Source: Runella zeae DSM 19591
GTDB taxonomy: Bacteria > Bacteroidota > Bacteroidia > Cytophagales > Spirosomataceae
NCBI RefSeq assembly: GCF_000423565.1
Contig: NZ_AUIF01000003.1
Coordinates: 62,001-126,000 of the forward strand
Direction: 5' to 3'
Length of the DNA: 64,000 nt
Part shown: one piece after another, positions 54,855 through 63,912 of the stretch
Layout: each line of letters begins with the position of its first letter
How positions within the stretch are numbered: the stretch's first letter is position 1
Position numbers and translations under genes: made by a program
Notes under the pieces: model-generated
Database searches by the model: none
Told to the model about the DNA's origin: nothing
Seen by the model: only the letters and a program-made list of their open reading frames with translations

Positions 54855-55822
54855 CGGGATGATTCTTTCAGACGGTGAGGAAGAAGGGCAAAGAAACTAT
54901 AAACTTGCATCATCCATTTGGGTAGGATATAATCTCTCACTACTTCTCTGGTGGTTTCGCGGTCAGGTTTCCCCAATTCAAGGTATTTTATGGCTAAGCG
55001 AGCGCGTCTAAAATAACTTTTTTGATATTGACGAGCTTCGAGCAGCATTTTATAATATCTGGCAATGTTTCTTTTTAATAAATCATCATATTGCTGACCT
55101 AGTTCTTTGTTGATACCCTCGTACATTTTGATACGATTGTAAAGAAAACGAGCATCTCTATAATGATCTCTAAAGCTCGCTCCACCACGATTTTTTCGAT
55201 ATACCGACATTACTCCCGAAACATACCCAATAGGCCCTTGTTTGGCTAGGATGACGTATCGGGGTATGTCACCGCTAGTAGATTGTAAAAACCATTCAGG
55301 ATAATACATTAGGCCGTTTTTGAACATAACGGCTGAGGTAGCCATGAACCAAATTTCGTCTTCGCCTACCAAATCTTCAACACTAATGATCGTTTTTTGG
55401 TCTGGGCTATTGAGCTCATGAGATGGCGTACCATCTTCATAAGTAATGAGTGCATTGTGAAAGCAGGCCGAGAAGCTCGGATTAGCTTCCATGAAATCTA
55501 CTTGGATTTGTAATTTGTGGGGCGAAGTCCAGTAATCGTCTCCGTCCATTGGAGCAATGTAGGCTCCTTTGGCCAATTTGAGGGTCTCGATGGTATTGAA
55601 AAGGCCATTTTGCCCCAGATTTTTGGAATGCAAAATAGCCTTTACTTTATCCGGGTACTGATTTTGATAGCTTTGAATCACTTCTTGCGCGCCATCTGTG
55701 GAGCAATCATCACCCACTAATATTTCGAAATCGAAATTAGTTTCTTGGGCAAGGGCGCTTTCGATGGCCTTGCCAATAAAGTTTTTTTGATTGTACGTAA
55801 GAATGACGACGCTTACTTTCAT
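54851..55822 (-). CDS. GT2 glycosyltransferase (cluster copy B)
   Basis: 323-residue GT2 enzyme with MKVSVVILTYNQKNFIGKAI, GDDCSTDGAQEVI, PMDGDDYWTSPHKLQIQ and VYRKNRGGAS. The extra C-terminal 50 residues (RRARLAIKYLELGKPD and a hydrophobic SFFALLPHRL end) distinguish it from copy A. The ATG overlaps the PhyH stop by one base (TAATG), showing translational coupling. Duplication followed by divergence is likely. Confidence 0.9.
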   Translation of the reverse strand: MKVSVVILTYNQKNFIGKAIESALAQETNFDFEILVGDDCSTDGAQEVIQSYQNQYPDKVKAILHSKNLGQNGLFNTIETLKLAKGAYIAPMDGDDYWTSPHKLQIQVDFMEANPSFSACFHNALITYEDGTPSHELNSPDQKTIISVEDLVGEDEIWFMATSAVMFKNGLMYYPEWFLQSTSGDIPRYVILAKQGPIGYVSGVMSVYRKNRGGASFRDHYRDARFLYNRIKMYEGINKELGQQYDDLLKRNIARYYKMLLEARQYQKSYFRRARLAIKYLELGKPDRETTREVVRDYILPKWMMQVYSFFALLPHRLKESSR

Positions 55823-56658
55823 TATACTATTGGCGTTGGAGCCGCAAAAACGGTTTCTAATTGCTCTACTGTGGGAAAATTGGGAGTAACAAGCTCTGCC
55901 TCTGGTTTATAAATATAAGCCATCGGATACCCTCTTTCAATAAAAGTAGGTTCAGAGAGGTTGTTGTATCTAAGTTGCACCGACCAGCGGATGTTACGGG
56001 TGATGTTGTTGCCAGACTGATGTACCAAGAAGGCCGAAAAAATAAGTAAATCACCTACTTCAAACTCAGTTTGAACAAAATCTTCGTCTTTTAAAGAAGC
56101 CGTGATACCCCCTTGATAGCCTGAGGTACTTGCCGCCAAAAGTCCAGATTTATGACTTTGCGGAATCACCTGTAAAGCCCCCAAATCAGCGCCTGCGTTT
56201 ACCATTGGAAACCAAATGACAGTGCTATCCAAAGAGCCTTGTCCGGTACGCCAATCTTGGTGCGCATCCAATTTCCAGTGTTTACTGCCATCTTTTGAAA
56301 GAAAACGGCTATTGAACTGCATGGCAGGGCGCGCCCCAATGACGGGGAGCTCAATTCCTATTTCTTTTAGTAAATTGACGATTTTCTCATCGGTAGCAAA
56401 ACGATGAAGCGAAAGACTATGCTGTACGGTGATACCGGTGTTGCGAAATGCTATGAAGTCTTTTTCAAAAAACTCGAACATTGCATTTTCAAACTCATCC
56501 CGGTTGTTGATATCTACCGTGCGCCCTGTGACCCTTTTGATCTGGATGGCAAATATCTCCCGTGCCTCGCGGTAGATATTTTCTACCACACTTTTATCTA
56601 AAAAATTACGAAGGAGGAGAAATCCCTCTCTGCGGAATTGTTCTTTTAATGTTGACAT
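55822..56658 (-). CDS. Phytanoyl-CoA dioxygenase (PhyH) family protein
   Basis: 278 residues from the ATG at 56658; the longer reading uses a TTG and lacks support. Iron and 2-oxoglutarate dependent dioxygenase of the PhyH type: H-x-D in DAHQDWR and distal His in FLVHQSGNN with Arg in ITRNIRWSVQLRY. It probably hydroxylates a small molecule, lipid or sugar. In a glycan cluster the substrate may be a lipid carrier or a sugar precursor. Its stop is joined to the copy B glycosyltransferase start. Confidence 0.9.
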   Translation of the reverse strand: MSTLKEQFRREGFLLLRNFLDKSVVENIYREAREIFAIQIKRVTGRTVDINNRDEFENAMFEFFEKDFIAFRNTGITVQHSLSLHRFATDEKIVNLLKEIGIELPVIGARPAMQFNSRFLSKDGSKHWKLDAHQDWRTGQGSLDSTVIWFPMVNAGADLGALQVIPQSHKSGLLAASTSGYQGGITASLKDEDFVQTEFEVGDLLIFSAFLVHQSGNNITRNIRWSVQLRYNNLSEPTFIERGYPMAYIYKPEAELVTPNFPTVEQLETVFAAPTPIV

Positions 56659-56770
56659 CTTACTTGGATTTTTTGGTTTAACAACCCCCAATTTTATCTC
56701 ACAAACTCCTTTGAAAGAATGACATTAGTCAAAATTCAATAATCAAATCTGCAATAAATGCTCCAAATCT

Positions 56771-57706
56771 TTAATCTTCCCAGATAGCATACCCAAATCC
56801 TGCCGCTCCAAAACCATTGCCATTGTAAAGTAAGTACTTTTTGCCATTGTGGGTATAATAATTGGCATAATCAATCATTTGATAATCAAAGTCTTCTGGG
56901 TTTTCTGATTTCTCAATACCTACCAAATGGTCTTTTCGTTCCCAAGTTTCGCCATCTAATGATTCGGCGTATCCCAATCGATAGCTTTGATTGCGGTCTG
57001 TACGATAGTCACGCGTGTGGCGATATGAGTAATACATTTTATAAATACCGTCTTCTTTAAAAACGCTAGGACGCCCCACAGCGTGCAAAAAATCATCAAA
57101 ATCTAAAGTCGGGATGTCGCTGATGTTCCAGTGAATTCCGTCTTGTGAAGTAGCAGATTGTGCACGGTAATAAGGCTCTGGATAGCCATGAATATATTCA
57201 CATTTGTGGCCAGAGATATACCACATACGCCAAGTGCCGTCATCTTCGCGTATCACAGAGGGCTGTGCTGCCCAAATGGGATTCTGAATACTGCGATCCA
57301 TGATTGGACCCGTAAACATCTTTTTGAAAGTAATACCTCCATCATGACTTACCGATAGGCCCATCGACAAGCGGTATGAATTATGCGTACGATTCCAACC
57401 TGTATAGTAAAGCCAAATATCGCCATTGGGCATATCTACAAACCACGCGGGCATCGCGCCTGTTTCGTCATATTCACCGGGGCCACCTAGTTCCAAAATA
57501 GGGCGGTCATGAATGTAAATGATTTTGGTAGGATCGTCGTAATCTACGTCAATGAAGGTAGGGCGAGATTGTCCATTGTCATCGCGCGAAGAAAAGTATA
57601 TTCGTAAAAAATTTTCGTGTTTGTACGCAAACGGCACCTGCGCGTGAGTACGGCTATGAGCCATGGTACCGTCAGGTTTATATATTACTCCTTTTTTCTG
57701 CCACAT
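56771..57706 (-). CDS. Five-bladed beta-propeller protein (glycosidase/phosphorylase-like)
   Basis: 311-residue soluble protein without a signal peptide. It has repeated blades with DxxxWRMWY-type motifs (GDIWLYYTGW, GTWRMWYISG, GIYKMYYSYR, KKYLLYNGNGFG), typical of the GH32/43/68/130-like five-bladed propellers, and acidic positions where catalytic residues may sit. Lack of signal argues for a cytosolic substrate such as a nucleotide-sugar or a lipid-linked saccharide. Whether it is an active glycosidase or phosphorylase is not clear. Confidence 0.82.
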   Translation of the reverse strand: MWQKKGVIYKPDGTMAHSRTHAQVPFAYKHENFLRIYFSSRDDNGQSRPTFIDVDYDDPTKIIYIHDRPILELGGPGEYDETGAMPAWFVDMPNGDIWLYYTGWNRTHNSYRLSMGLSVSHDGGITFKKMFTGPIMDRSIQNPIWAAQPSVIREDDGTWRMWYISGHKCEYIHGYPEPYYRAQSATSQDGIHWNISDIPTLDFDDFLHAVGRPSVFKEDGIYKMYYSYRHTRDYRTDRNQSYRLGYAESLDGETWERKDHLVGIEKSENPEDFDYQMIDYANYYTHNGKKYLLYNGNGFGAAGFGYAIWED

Positions 57707-57757
57707 ATAAAATCAAAATTTCAGATAAGCTTTTGCTGCTTGATTTACCAAAGCAGT

Positions 57758-58636
57758 TTAGTTACTTTTTTCGGCACGAATGCGCCAATTGTCGACAAAG
57801 TCTTTTCCTGGAATAGGCAACTCTACGTCGATTTCGGGAGCTTTGGCCGCCACGGTATATTCCATTACATAAAAGCAGTTCCCAAAAATATAGTGAAGTT
57901 TAAAATTCTCGACAGTGTTGGGTAGGTCTTCAAAAGGTACCTCGGCTCTGAATAGCGGATTGGCTTTCCATAAAATCTCATAGGTGGGGTTGTTGCGTAG
58001 CCAAGGTGCCATACTTTCGTCGCCAATTACTACTTTGCCTCCCACTTTCACAACGCGAGTAAGTTCTGCAAAAGCTTTTTTACGCTCAGAAAAAGTGTTG
58101 ATACCGCCAAAATGAAACACGGCATCGAAGGTGCCATCTGCAAAAGGGAGATAAGAGCCATTTCCTAAAAAGAAATGTGTATTCACTTCCTTAGGCTGTA
58201 GCTTTTGGGTGGCTAGTTTGAGCATATTATGAGATAAATCCGACAAAACAGCGGTACCCCCAGGACTAATTTGGTCAATAATCAAAGCAGAATCTTTGCC
58301 CGTACCAGCACCTACTTCCAATACCGTTTGACCTGGTTTAAGCTCCATTAGCCCAATCATGAACTGACGAGTGGCTGCTTCGTCCGAGTGATTTAAGGTC
58401 TCAAATACCCACGATACTCCTCGGTCGTAGCGCTGATATGCTTGGTCGTATAGATATTGCTCGCGAGCGTCGTCTTCAAACAATTCGCGTGGATATACCA
58501 TATCTACAATACCCGAATCCAATACCGGATATACCGTGCCGTCGGGAGCAGTAAGCGAAAGGCCATTTTCGGCAACTTCTAAATTTTGTCCCGTTTTGGG
58601 GCATACCAAAGAGTCAAGGAATTGCTGACGTGTCAT
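57758..58636 (-). CDS. SAM methyltransferase with Trm112-like N-terminus
   Basis: 292-residue class I methyltransferase. The N-terminal 45 residues (FLDSLVCPKTGQNLEV) are Trm112-like but keep only one Cys, so no zinc site. Motif I is VLEVGAGTGKDSAL, with post-I LSDLSHNML and FDAVFHFGGINTF. It likely methylates a sugar or lipid component of the glycan made by the neighbouring genes. Confidence 0.88.
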   Translation of the reverse strand: MTRQQFLDSLVCPKTGQNLEVAENGLSLTAPDGTVYPVLDSGIVDMVYPRELFEDDAREQYLYDQAYQRYDRGVSWVFETLNHSDEAATRQFMIGLMELKPGQTVLEVGAGTGKDSALIIDQISPGGTAVLSDLSHNMLKLATQKLQPKEVNTHFFLGNGSYLPFADGTFDAVFHFGGINTFSERKKAFAELTRVVKVGGKVVIGDESMAPWLRNNPTYEILWKANPLFRAEVPFEDLPNTVENFKLHYIFGNCFYVMEYTVAAKAPEIDVELPIPGKDFVDNWRIRAEKSN

Positions 58637-58717
58637 TATGATGATATTCTAAAGATTCAAAATTAAATTAACTTCATTAAAGTTGACAGTTTTGAGAGGT
58701 GTTTCCGCGTCTAAAAC

Positions 58718-60337
58718 TTATTTTTTGGTATTTCGGATATACACTCGGGTATGTTCTACTTCACCTACAAAATGATAATGCTCTGAAATGAAAGCTTTCA
58801 GTTCAGGAAACTTTTCGTGGGCTTGAGTAGTGGGATCGTTGAGCCAGAGGCTATTCGGACCTACAGCATCTACAAATACCTTGGGTTGATTTTTTTGCAA
58901 ATCACTCAAAAAGCGCTCATAATATTTTTGGCGCAGAGGATGAGGATAAATACACCTTTCGGAATGATTTTCGGCAGTGCCTTGGGGCATTTGAGTTTCT
59001 ACATGATAGCGACACATCCAGCCCCATATTACTAGTCTTTCTTCTGGATGGGCATATTTTAAAATCAAATTCGATACCTCGCTTTTCGGGACTTGGTGGC
59101 TATCCCCTGATACATAAGCATTGAGCGGTAAATGCCTAATGGCCGGATATGCAAAAGCCCCCAAAAAAGGTAAAAGGGATAAGGCCGCCGCCATCACCAG
59201 TTTGAGAGGAGTCTTGAGGGTATAGTGTGCTATTAAAATAGCCCCTAAAAGTGCAAAAGGATAAATGCAAAAGTTGAGATAATGAACAAAATCATTGCCA
59301 GATTTTGTAGCCGCAAAAAGAGCAGCTAGTAACCAAGCAAATACGAATGCTTCGAGCCAAGTCATTTTAAAAGACTTTTTCTTATGTTGTAGTCCTACTA
59401 AAATGACACAAAGTAAGATACTGGCGAGAAAGAGTAAAAATGAAGTGCTTTTTGCAATGAAAAAAGGTAAACGTGCAATGGCGTCAATGAGAGAACTCCC
59501 ACCGGCATAAATAAGATTGCCTAAAATATAATAATCCCAAAAGTCGTCGAGTACGCCGAAAGAGGTTGTAACTAAAAGAACAATGCTAAAAAAAGACAAA
59601 CTTCCAGCTATTAAGTATAAAAAATATTGCCAAAACTGCCGATTGTTCCATAAGCTTACCATCGCAAAAGCACCAATCACCGCCGCTTGGGGCACTACTT
59701 GGATTTTGGCAAAAGGCCCCATACTAAGTACTATTCCTAAAAAGAAAATGGTGTTTAGAGAAGGTGGCTTGAGACGAGAGGCCGATGCTATTTTGCTCAA
59801 CAACCATAGTCCGATGTTGAGTAATAAAACAGGCAACTGCTCGCTAGAATAATGCACAAAATCAGCTTCTTGAGTAAAGGCTACAAAAAATACAACAGGC
59901 AATAGTGAAAGTTGGGCAGTAGTCTTATCAAAAAAATGAATGAGGCTTTGATAGAAAAACCATAGACTTCCTAATACACACAGCAGACCGATGATTCTTG
60001 CTGAAGTATAATCGAAAGGAAACCCAAAAAACGAAGGTAAAATAAGGGCATAATTATCTAAAGGGCCAATCGTGGTGCCATCCACCGACTGCCAATAAAG
60101 AGGAAATTTTTTGAGCGTAATCGCGTGGGCAATCATCTGACTTTCGTCTGGATTGATTTCTTGATTGAATACCAAGATAGGCAATCGCATAAAAGCGACC
60201 AGCAAAAGCGATAACCCGATAAAAATGCGAGAAAAAGAAGGAAGATTGGCCTGCAAAAGTAAAATCAAAACAATCCCGATAGCTAACACATAGCCTAGAG
60301 CGAAGTATACTATCGGAAAATCATCAAAACTTATCAC
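58718..60337 (-). CDS. Integral membrane GT-C-like glycosyltransferase (GT39/83-like)
   Basis: 539-residue membrane protein with about ten to twelve helices and the first-loop motif NQEINPDESQM, where acidic residues play the catalytic role in GT-C enzymes such as ArnT. It would use a polyprenyl-phosphate sugar as donor on the periplasmic face. The start is a GTG at 60337: an in-frame TAA lies five codons upstream and there is no ATG before the conserved part, so the GTG is forced. The C-terminal soluble domain (about 430-539) is family-typical. Confidence 0.85.
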   Translation of the reverse strand: MISFDDFPIVYFALGYVLAIGIVLILLLQANLPSFSRIFIGLSLLLVAFMRLPILVFNQEINPDESQMIAHAITLKKFPLYWQSVDGTTIGPLDNYALILPSFFGFPFDYTSARIIGLLCVLGSLWFFYQSLIHFFDKTTAQLSLLPVVFFVAFTQEADFVHYSSEQLPVLLLNIGLWLLSKIASASRLKPPSLNTIFFLGIVLSMGPFAKIQVVPQAAVIGAFAMVSLWNNRQFWQYFLYLIAGSLSFFSIVLLVTTSFGVLDDFWDYYILGNLIYAGGSSLIDAIARLPFFIAKSTSFLLFLASILLCVILVGLQHKKKSFKMTWLEAFVFAWLLAALFAATKSGNDFVHYLNFCIYPFALLGAILIAHYTLKTPLKLVMAAALSLLPFLGAFAYPAIRHLPLNAYVSGDSHQVPKSEVSNLILKYAHPEERLVIWGWMCRYHVETQMPQGTAENHSERCIYPHPLRQKYYERFLSDLQKNQPKVFVDAVGPNSLWLNDPTTQAHEKFPELKAFISEHYHFVGEVEHTRVYIRNTKK

Positions 60338-60384
60338 CTTGCACGTTAATCTTTATCTGTAGAAATCTTTTCTTCTCCTAAGCT

Positions 60385-61326
60385 TTATATTTCTTCAACC
60401 TGCTCAATGAAGTCGCGGTATTGAAGTACCGGAATAAACTGCTGTTGGGTACGGTATTGGAGTACCATAAAAACTAAAAACAACGAAATAAGGAATGACT
60501 GTAGTACCACAATCAATAAAGCAGAACTTAGCGTAGAAGCCCAGCCAGGGGAAGCATCGTTAATCCATTTCAAAAAAAGTACTATACATATTACTAACAA
60601 GGCCGTTACCGACATGCCAATCGAAAAAATAAGAATTCGGACGGCTGTAATATCAATCAACACAGATACCGTACTGAGCCCATGTAAAACCAGAGAAACA
60701 AAATTCATTTTGCTTTCTCCCGCTAAACGTTTGCCTCGTTCAGTAGGCACTGCTTCATAAGGAATTTTGGAACGAATAATTCCCCCCGGAAAGTTGTTCC
60801 AGATTTCCGAAACGCGTACTAGATTTTGTAAACGTCTTTGAGGAATAAGAGAAAAGTTACCGAATGTTATGATTTTGCCCGTAAGTTGTTTAAACACAAA
60901 CTTATAAATAGCATAAAAAACCCTAAACGTAAGGCTTTCTTGGCGCTTGGTACGTTGAGCAAAAATGATACGGTCAGGAAATTTTTGTGCTGCGGCTACC
61001 AAAGCATTGATGTCTTTAGGAGCATCCTCACCGTCGGCATCCATCACTATTACTCTTTCACAAACTACCTCTTTGGCAATGTACGACAACCCAATCGCGA
61101 TAGCGCGCTGATGCCCTAAGTTGCGGTAGAGGCGTACAATTTGGGTCTTAATTCCCCTAAAGGGAGTTAAAGTTTCAAAATCCTTGTTTGAACAGTCGTC
61201 CACAATAACCAAAGACGTAGCGGCCAGTATGTCGGTCGCTACGTCTTCATTGATGCGTTGAATAAGCAAACTCAAAGCATCCCAGTCGTTGTATTGTGGT
61301 ATAAGTATGACGTATTTTGAAGTCAT
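60385..61326 (-). CDS. GT2 glycosyltransferase with C-terminal membrane helices (polyprenyl-P-sugar synthase-like)
   Basis: 313-residue GT2 enzyme: VILIPQYNDWDALSLLI, VIVDDCSN, VMDADGEDAP (DxD), then two membrane helices (about 228-250 and 265-290). The layout is that of GtrB/ArnC, which makes polyprenyl-phosphate sugars. It precedes the GT-C-like gene by 47 bases; together they form a donor-maker and donor-user pair. Confidence 0.9.
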   Translation of the reverse strand: MTSKYVILIPQYNDWDALSLLIQRINEDVATDILAATSLVIVDDCSNKDFETLTPFRGIKTQIVRLYRNLGHQRAIAIGLSYIAKEVVCERVIVMDADGEDAPKDINALVAAAQKFPDRIIFAQRTKRQESLTFRVFYAIYKFVFKQLTGKIITFGNFSLIPQRRLQNLVRVSEIWNNFPGGIIRSKIPYEAVPTERGKRLAGESKMNFVSLVLHGLSTVSVLIDITAVRILIFSIGMSVTALLVICIVLFLKWINDASPGWASTLSSALLIVVLQSFLISLFLVFMVLQYRTQQQFIPVLQYRDFIEQVEEI

Positions 61327-61427
61327 GTGTGTCGTTATCGGCTATCAAAAGTAGGAGCATTGATTATCCGACTAAAACTCAATGAATTGGATAATCTTAA
61401 AAAAAAGAAGTTCCCACGAAACAGCTC

Positions 61428-62501
61428 CTAAACATGAGATGCCAGACGAGCGGCAATTCCATCATGGATTTGAACGAGTGTTTGTTCGAGGTTGTAAGTC
61501 CAATTCCAATCAGGATAGTGGCTCTTAAATTTAGTTAAATCACTTACATACCAAATATGATCACCGATACGGTTTGTATCCGAATAATGGTAGGTTAGTT
61601 TTTTACCAGCTATTTTCTCACAAATCGCAATTGCTTCTAACATCGAGCAGTTGGCAAAACGACCACCACCGGCATTGTAAGCTTCTCCGGGGCGTGGGTT
61701 TTGGTAGTAGTGCCAAAACATATTTACGAGGTCATAGCTGTGGATATTGTCACGTACTTGCTTTCCTTTATAACCAAAAATGGTATAAGGATTGCCCGTG
61801 ATTGTACATTTCATGAGATAAGCTAAGAAACCATGAAGTTGTGCACCTGAGTGATTGGGACCCGTCAAACAACCACCGCGGAATACCCCTACTTTCATCC
61901 CAAAATAGCGGCCATATTCTTGACACATAATATCGGCAGCTACCTTAGAAGCTCCAAAGATAGAGTGCTTAGTATGATCAAGGCTATGGTGTTCGTCGAT
62001 TCCGTTTTTGAAATAGGCGTGGTCTTCCGAAATTTCCCAGCGAGTTTCTAACTCCACAAGTGGTAAGTAATTAGGATTGTCGCCATATACTTTGTTGGTA
62101 GAAGTAAAAATAAAGACCGCTTCAGGGCAGTTTAGGCGAGTCATTTCGAGCATATTGAGCGTACCTACGGCATTTACCCCAAAATCAGTGAAAGGCTCAC
62201 GTGCTGCCCAATCGTGGCTAGGCTGTGCAGCCGTATGTACAATAAGCTTAATATCAGCACCATATTCTTTGAAAATAGGCTCTAATTGGCTTACTTCTCG
62301 AATATCAGCACTATAATGTCTGTAATTGGGAAAAGACTCTTGGATACGATTTCGGTTCCATTCGGTGTTTCCATCTTGACCAAAGAAATATTGGCGTAAG
62401 TTATTATCTACCCCAATAACGAGGTCAAATTTATCAGCAAAAAAAGCGACCGACTCGCTTCCAATCAACCCAGCCGAACCAGTGACAAGTGCAATGTTCA
62501 T
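61428..62501 (-). CDS. NAD-dependent nucleotide-sugar epimerase (CDP-paratose 2-epimerase-like)
   Basis: 357-residue extended short-chain dehydrogenase/reductase. NAD motif [12 protein letters not shown], the [13 protein letters not shown] motif typical of CDP-paratose/tyvelose epimerases, STNKVYGD and [15 protein letters not shown]. The usual catalytic YxxxK appears as FGASK, with Phe in place of Tyr. The gene heads the nine-gene cluster. Upstream genes for CDP-paratose (rfbF, rfbG, rfbS) are missing here, so the true substrate may differ. Confidence 0.88.
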   Translation of the reverse strand: MNIALVTGSAGLIGSESVAFFADKFDLVIGVDNNLRQYFFGQDGNTEWNRNRIQESFPNYRHYSADIREVSQLEPIFKEYGADIKLIVHTAAQPSHDWAAREPFTDFGVNAVGTLNMLEMTRLNCPEAVFIFTSTNKVYGDNPNYLPLVELETRWEISEDHAYFKNGIDEHHSLDHTKHSIFGASKVAADIMCQEYGRYFGMKVGVFRGGCLTGPNHSGAQLHGFLAYLMKCTITGNPYTIFGYKGKQVRDNIHSYDLVNMFWHYYQNPRPGEAYNAGGGRFANCSMLEAIAICEKIAGKKLTYHYSDTNRIGDHIWYVSDLTKFKSHYPDWNWTYNLEQTLVQIHDGIAARLASHV

Positions 62502-62691
62502 ACAAAAAGCGTCTTTTTGAAGTGTTGTTAATATTGGAAAATTTCTATTTTTCTCAGTTTTAGGGCGTAAAATAAGTCAAAAAAGTTCAATCAGCCTAAT
62601 CCGTAAAATAAGTTAATTAACTCTACAGCTAGTTTGATGATGATTGATTTTAATAATGTTAGAACAAATAAAACGCAAAAGCTCGCTTTAC

Positions 62692-63729
62692 TTACATCTC
62701 TGCTTTGTCCAATTTAAAGGCAAAAGTGGTGCCTTTGTCTATCTTGCTAGTGACCGTAATTTTGGAGCCGTGGGCGTTGATAATATGTTTGACAATCGCC
62801 AATCCAAGTCCCGTTCCTCCTTTTTCGCGTGAGCGACTTTTGTCGACTCGATAAAACCTTTCAAAAATACGTGACAAATGTTCTGACGGAATTCCGGGGC
62901 CATTGTCACGTACCGACACTACATAATGTTTTTTTTCTTCTTCAAAATGCACAATTACTTTGCCATTGTCATTGCCGTATTTGATAGCATTTTCAATCAA
63001 ATTTGTCATCACTTGATTGATTCGTTGTGGGTCAGCTTTGACCCATACATGTTGCATTTGGTCGGGCTTAATTTTGAGAATGGTATTGCGCTGATTGGCT
63101 TTATTTTCGAGTTGTTCGCATACTTCAAGGGTAATAAGCCGCAAATCCACTCGCTCTTTATGCATTCTAATATCACCAGTTTCCATTTGTGAAAGTGCTA
63201 CTAAATCTTTCACCAGAGCATCAAGCCCATCCAGACTTTTTGCGGCTTTTTGCAAAAACTTATCACGCACTTTTTCGTCGTCCATAGCGCCATCCAAAAG
63301 CGTGTGTATAAAGCCCTGAGCCGCAAAAATCGGGGTCTTGAGTTCATGCGATACATCGGCCAAAAACTCCCTTCTAAATACTTCGAGTTTTTTTAGCTCA
63401 TCAATTTCCTGCTGCTTTTTGGCTACATAAACAAAAATCTCTTGGTTTAACTTCTTAAGGGGATTGGGGTTGCTGACGATCGTTTTGCGTGGAAAATTAA
63501 AGTCTTTAAGTTTGAGACGCTGAATGGTTTTGTGCATTTTGGTGACTTCTCGGTAGACCAAGATTTCGATAGCGTACATAATAAGGAAAAACGAAGCTGC
63601 AAAACTGGCGAGACCCGCCACAAAAAGCATACTTGTAGTCGTAGCATTGACAAAAGATAAGAAAGCGACTGTAATAGCCGAGATAAATAATGCGAGCAAA
63701 AAAGCAATAATGCGCGGGGTAAGTCGCAT
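62692..63729 (-). CDS. PhoR-like sensor histidine kinase
   Basis: 345-residue membrane kinase with two N-terminal helices (about 7-27 and 32-58), a short HAMP-like linker, HisKA box FLADVSHELKTPIF (His about 130), N-box NLIENAIKYG, G1 DNGPGIP and G2 GGTGLGLAIVKHI. Its cognate response regulator is not adjacent in the window; in Bacteroidota a PhoB-type gene normally lies next to it, so it may be elsewhere. Divergent from rpmG. Confidence 0.93.
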   Translation of the reverse strand: MRLTPRIIAFLLALFISAITVAFLSFVNATTTSMLFVAGLASFAASFFLIMYAIEILVYREVTKMHKTIQRLKLKDFNFPRKTIVSNPNPLKKLNQEIFVYVAKKQQEIDELKKLEVFRREFLADVSHELKTPIFAAQGFIHTLLDGAMDDEKVRDKFLQKAAKSLDGLDALVKDLVALSQMETGDIRMHKERVDLRLITLEVCEQLENKANQRNTILKIKPDQMQHVWVKADPQRINQVMTNLIENAIKYGNDNGKVIVHFEEEKKHYVVSVRDNGPGIPSEHLSRIFERFYRVDKSRSREKGGTGLGLAIVKHIINAHGSKITVTSKIDKGTTFAFKLDKAEM

Positions 63730-63809
63730 AGAAGTCCTGTATTAATAATGTTTTGTACCTTAAAAGGGTCTCCATAAGCTGTAATGAAGGCCAATCTTGA
63801 ATGATGCTG

Positions 63810-63817
63810 CAAAGGTA
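63810..63817 (-). promoter_or_regulatory. Possible -7 element for the PhoR-like kinase
   Basis: Reverse-strand TACCTTTG, followed by CAGCATC; no good -33 box. Confidence 0.45.
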
Positions 63818-63851
63818 ATTAAATAATTTTTGCTTAAATTTTAAGAAAATG

Positions 63852-63883
63852 TTTTGTCTTATAGTTGATTATCTGTAACTTTG
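63852..63883 (+). promoter_or_regulatory. rpmG promoter
   Basis: TTTTG (63852-63856), 19 bases, TAACTTTG (63876-63883), then CACTCCGTTTTGAAAA. Strong match to consensus. Confidence 0.8.
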
Positions 63884-63912
63884 CACTCCGTTTTGAAAAT
63901 TGAAGTAAAGCA

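Noticed and set aside
61428-62501. Firm assignment as CDP-paratose 2-epimerase (rfbE)
   Set aside because: The required precursor genes are missing and the catalytic Tyr is replaced, so only a family-level name is safe.
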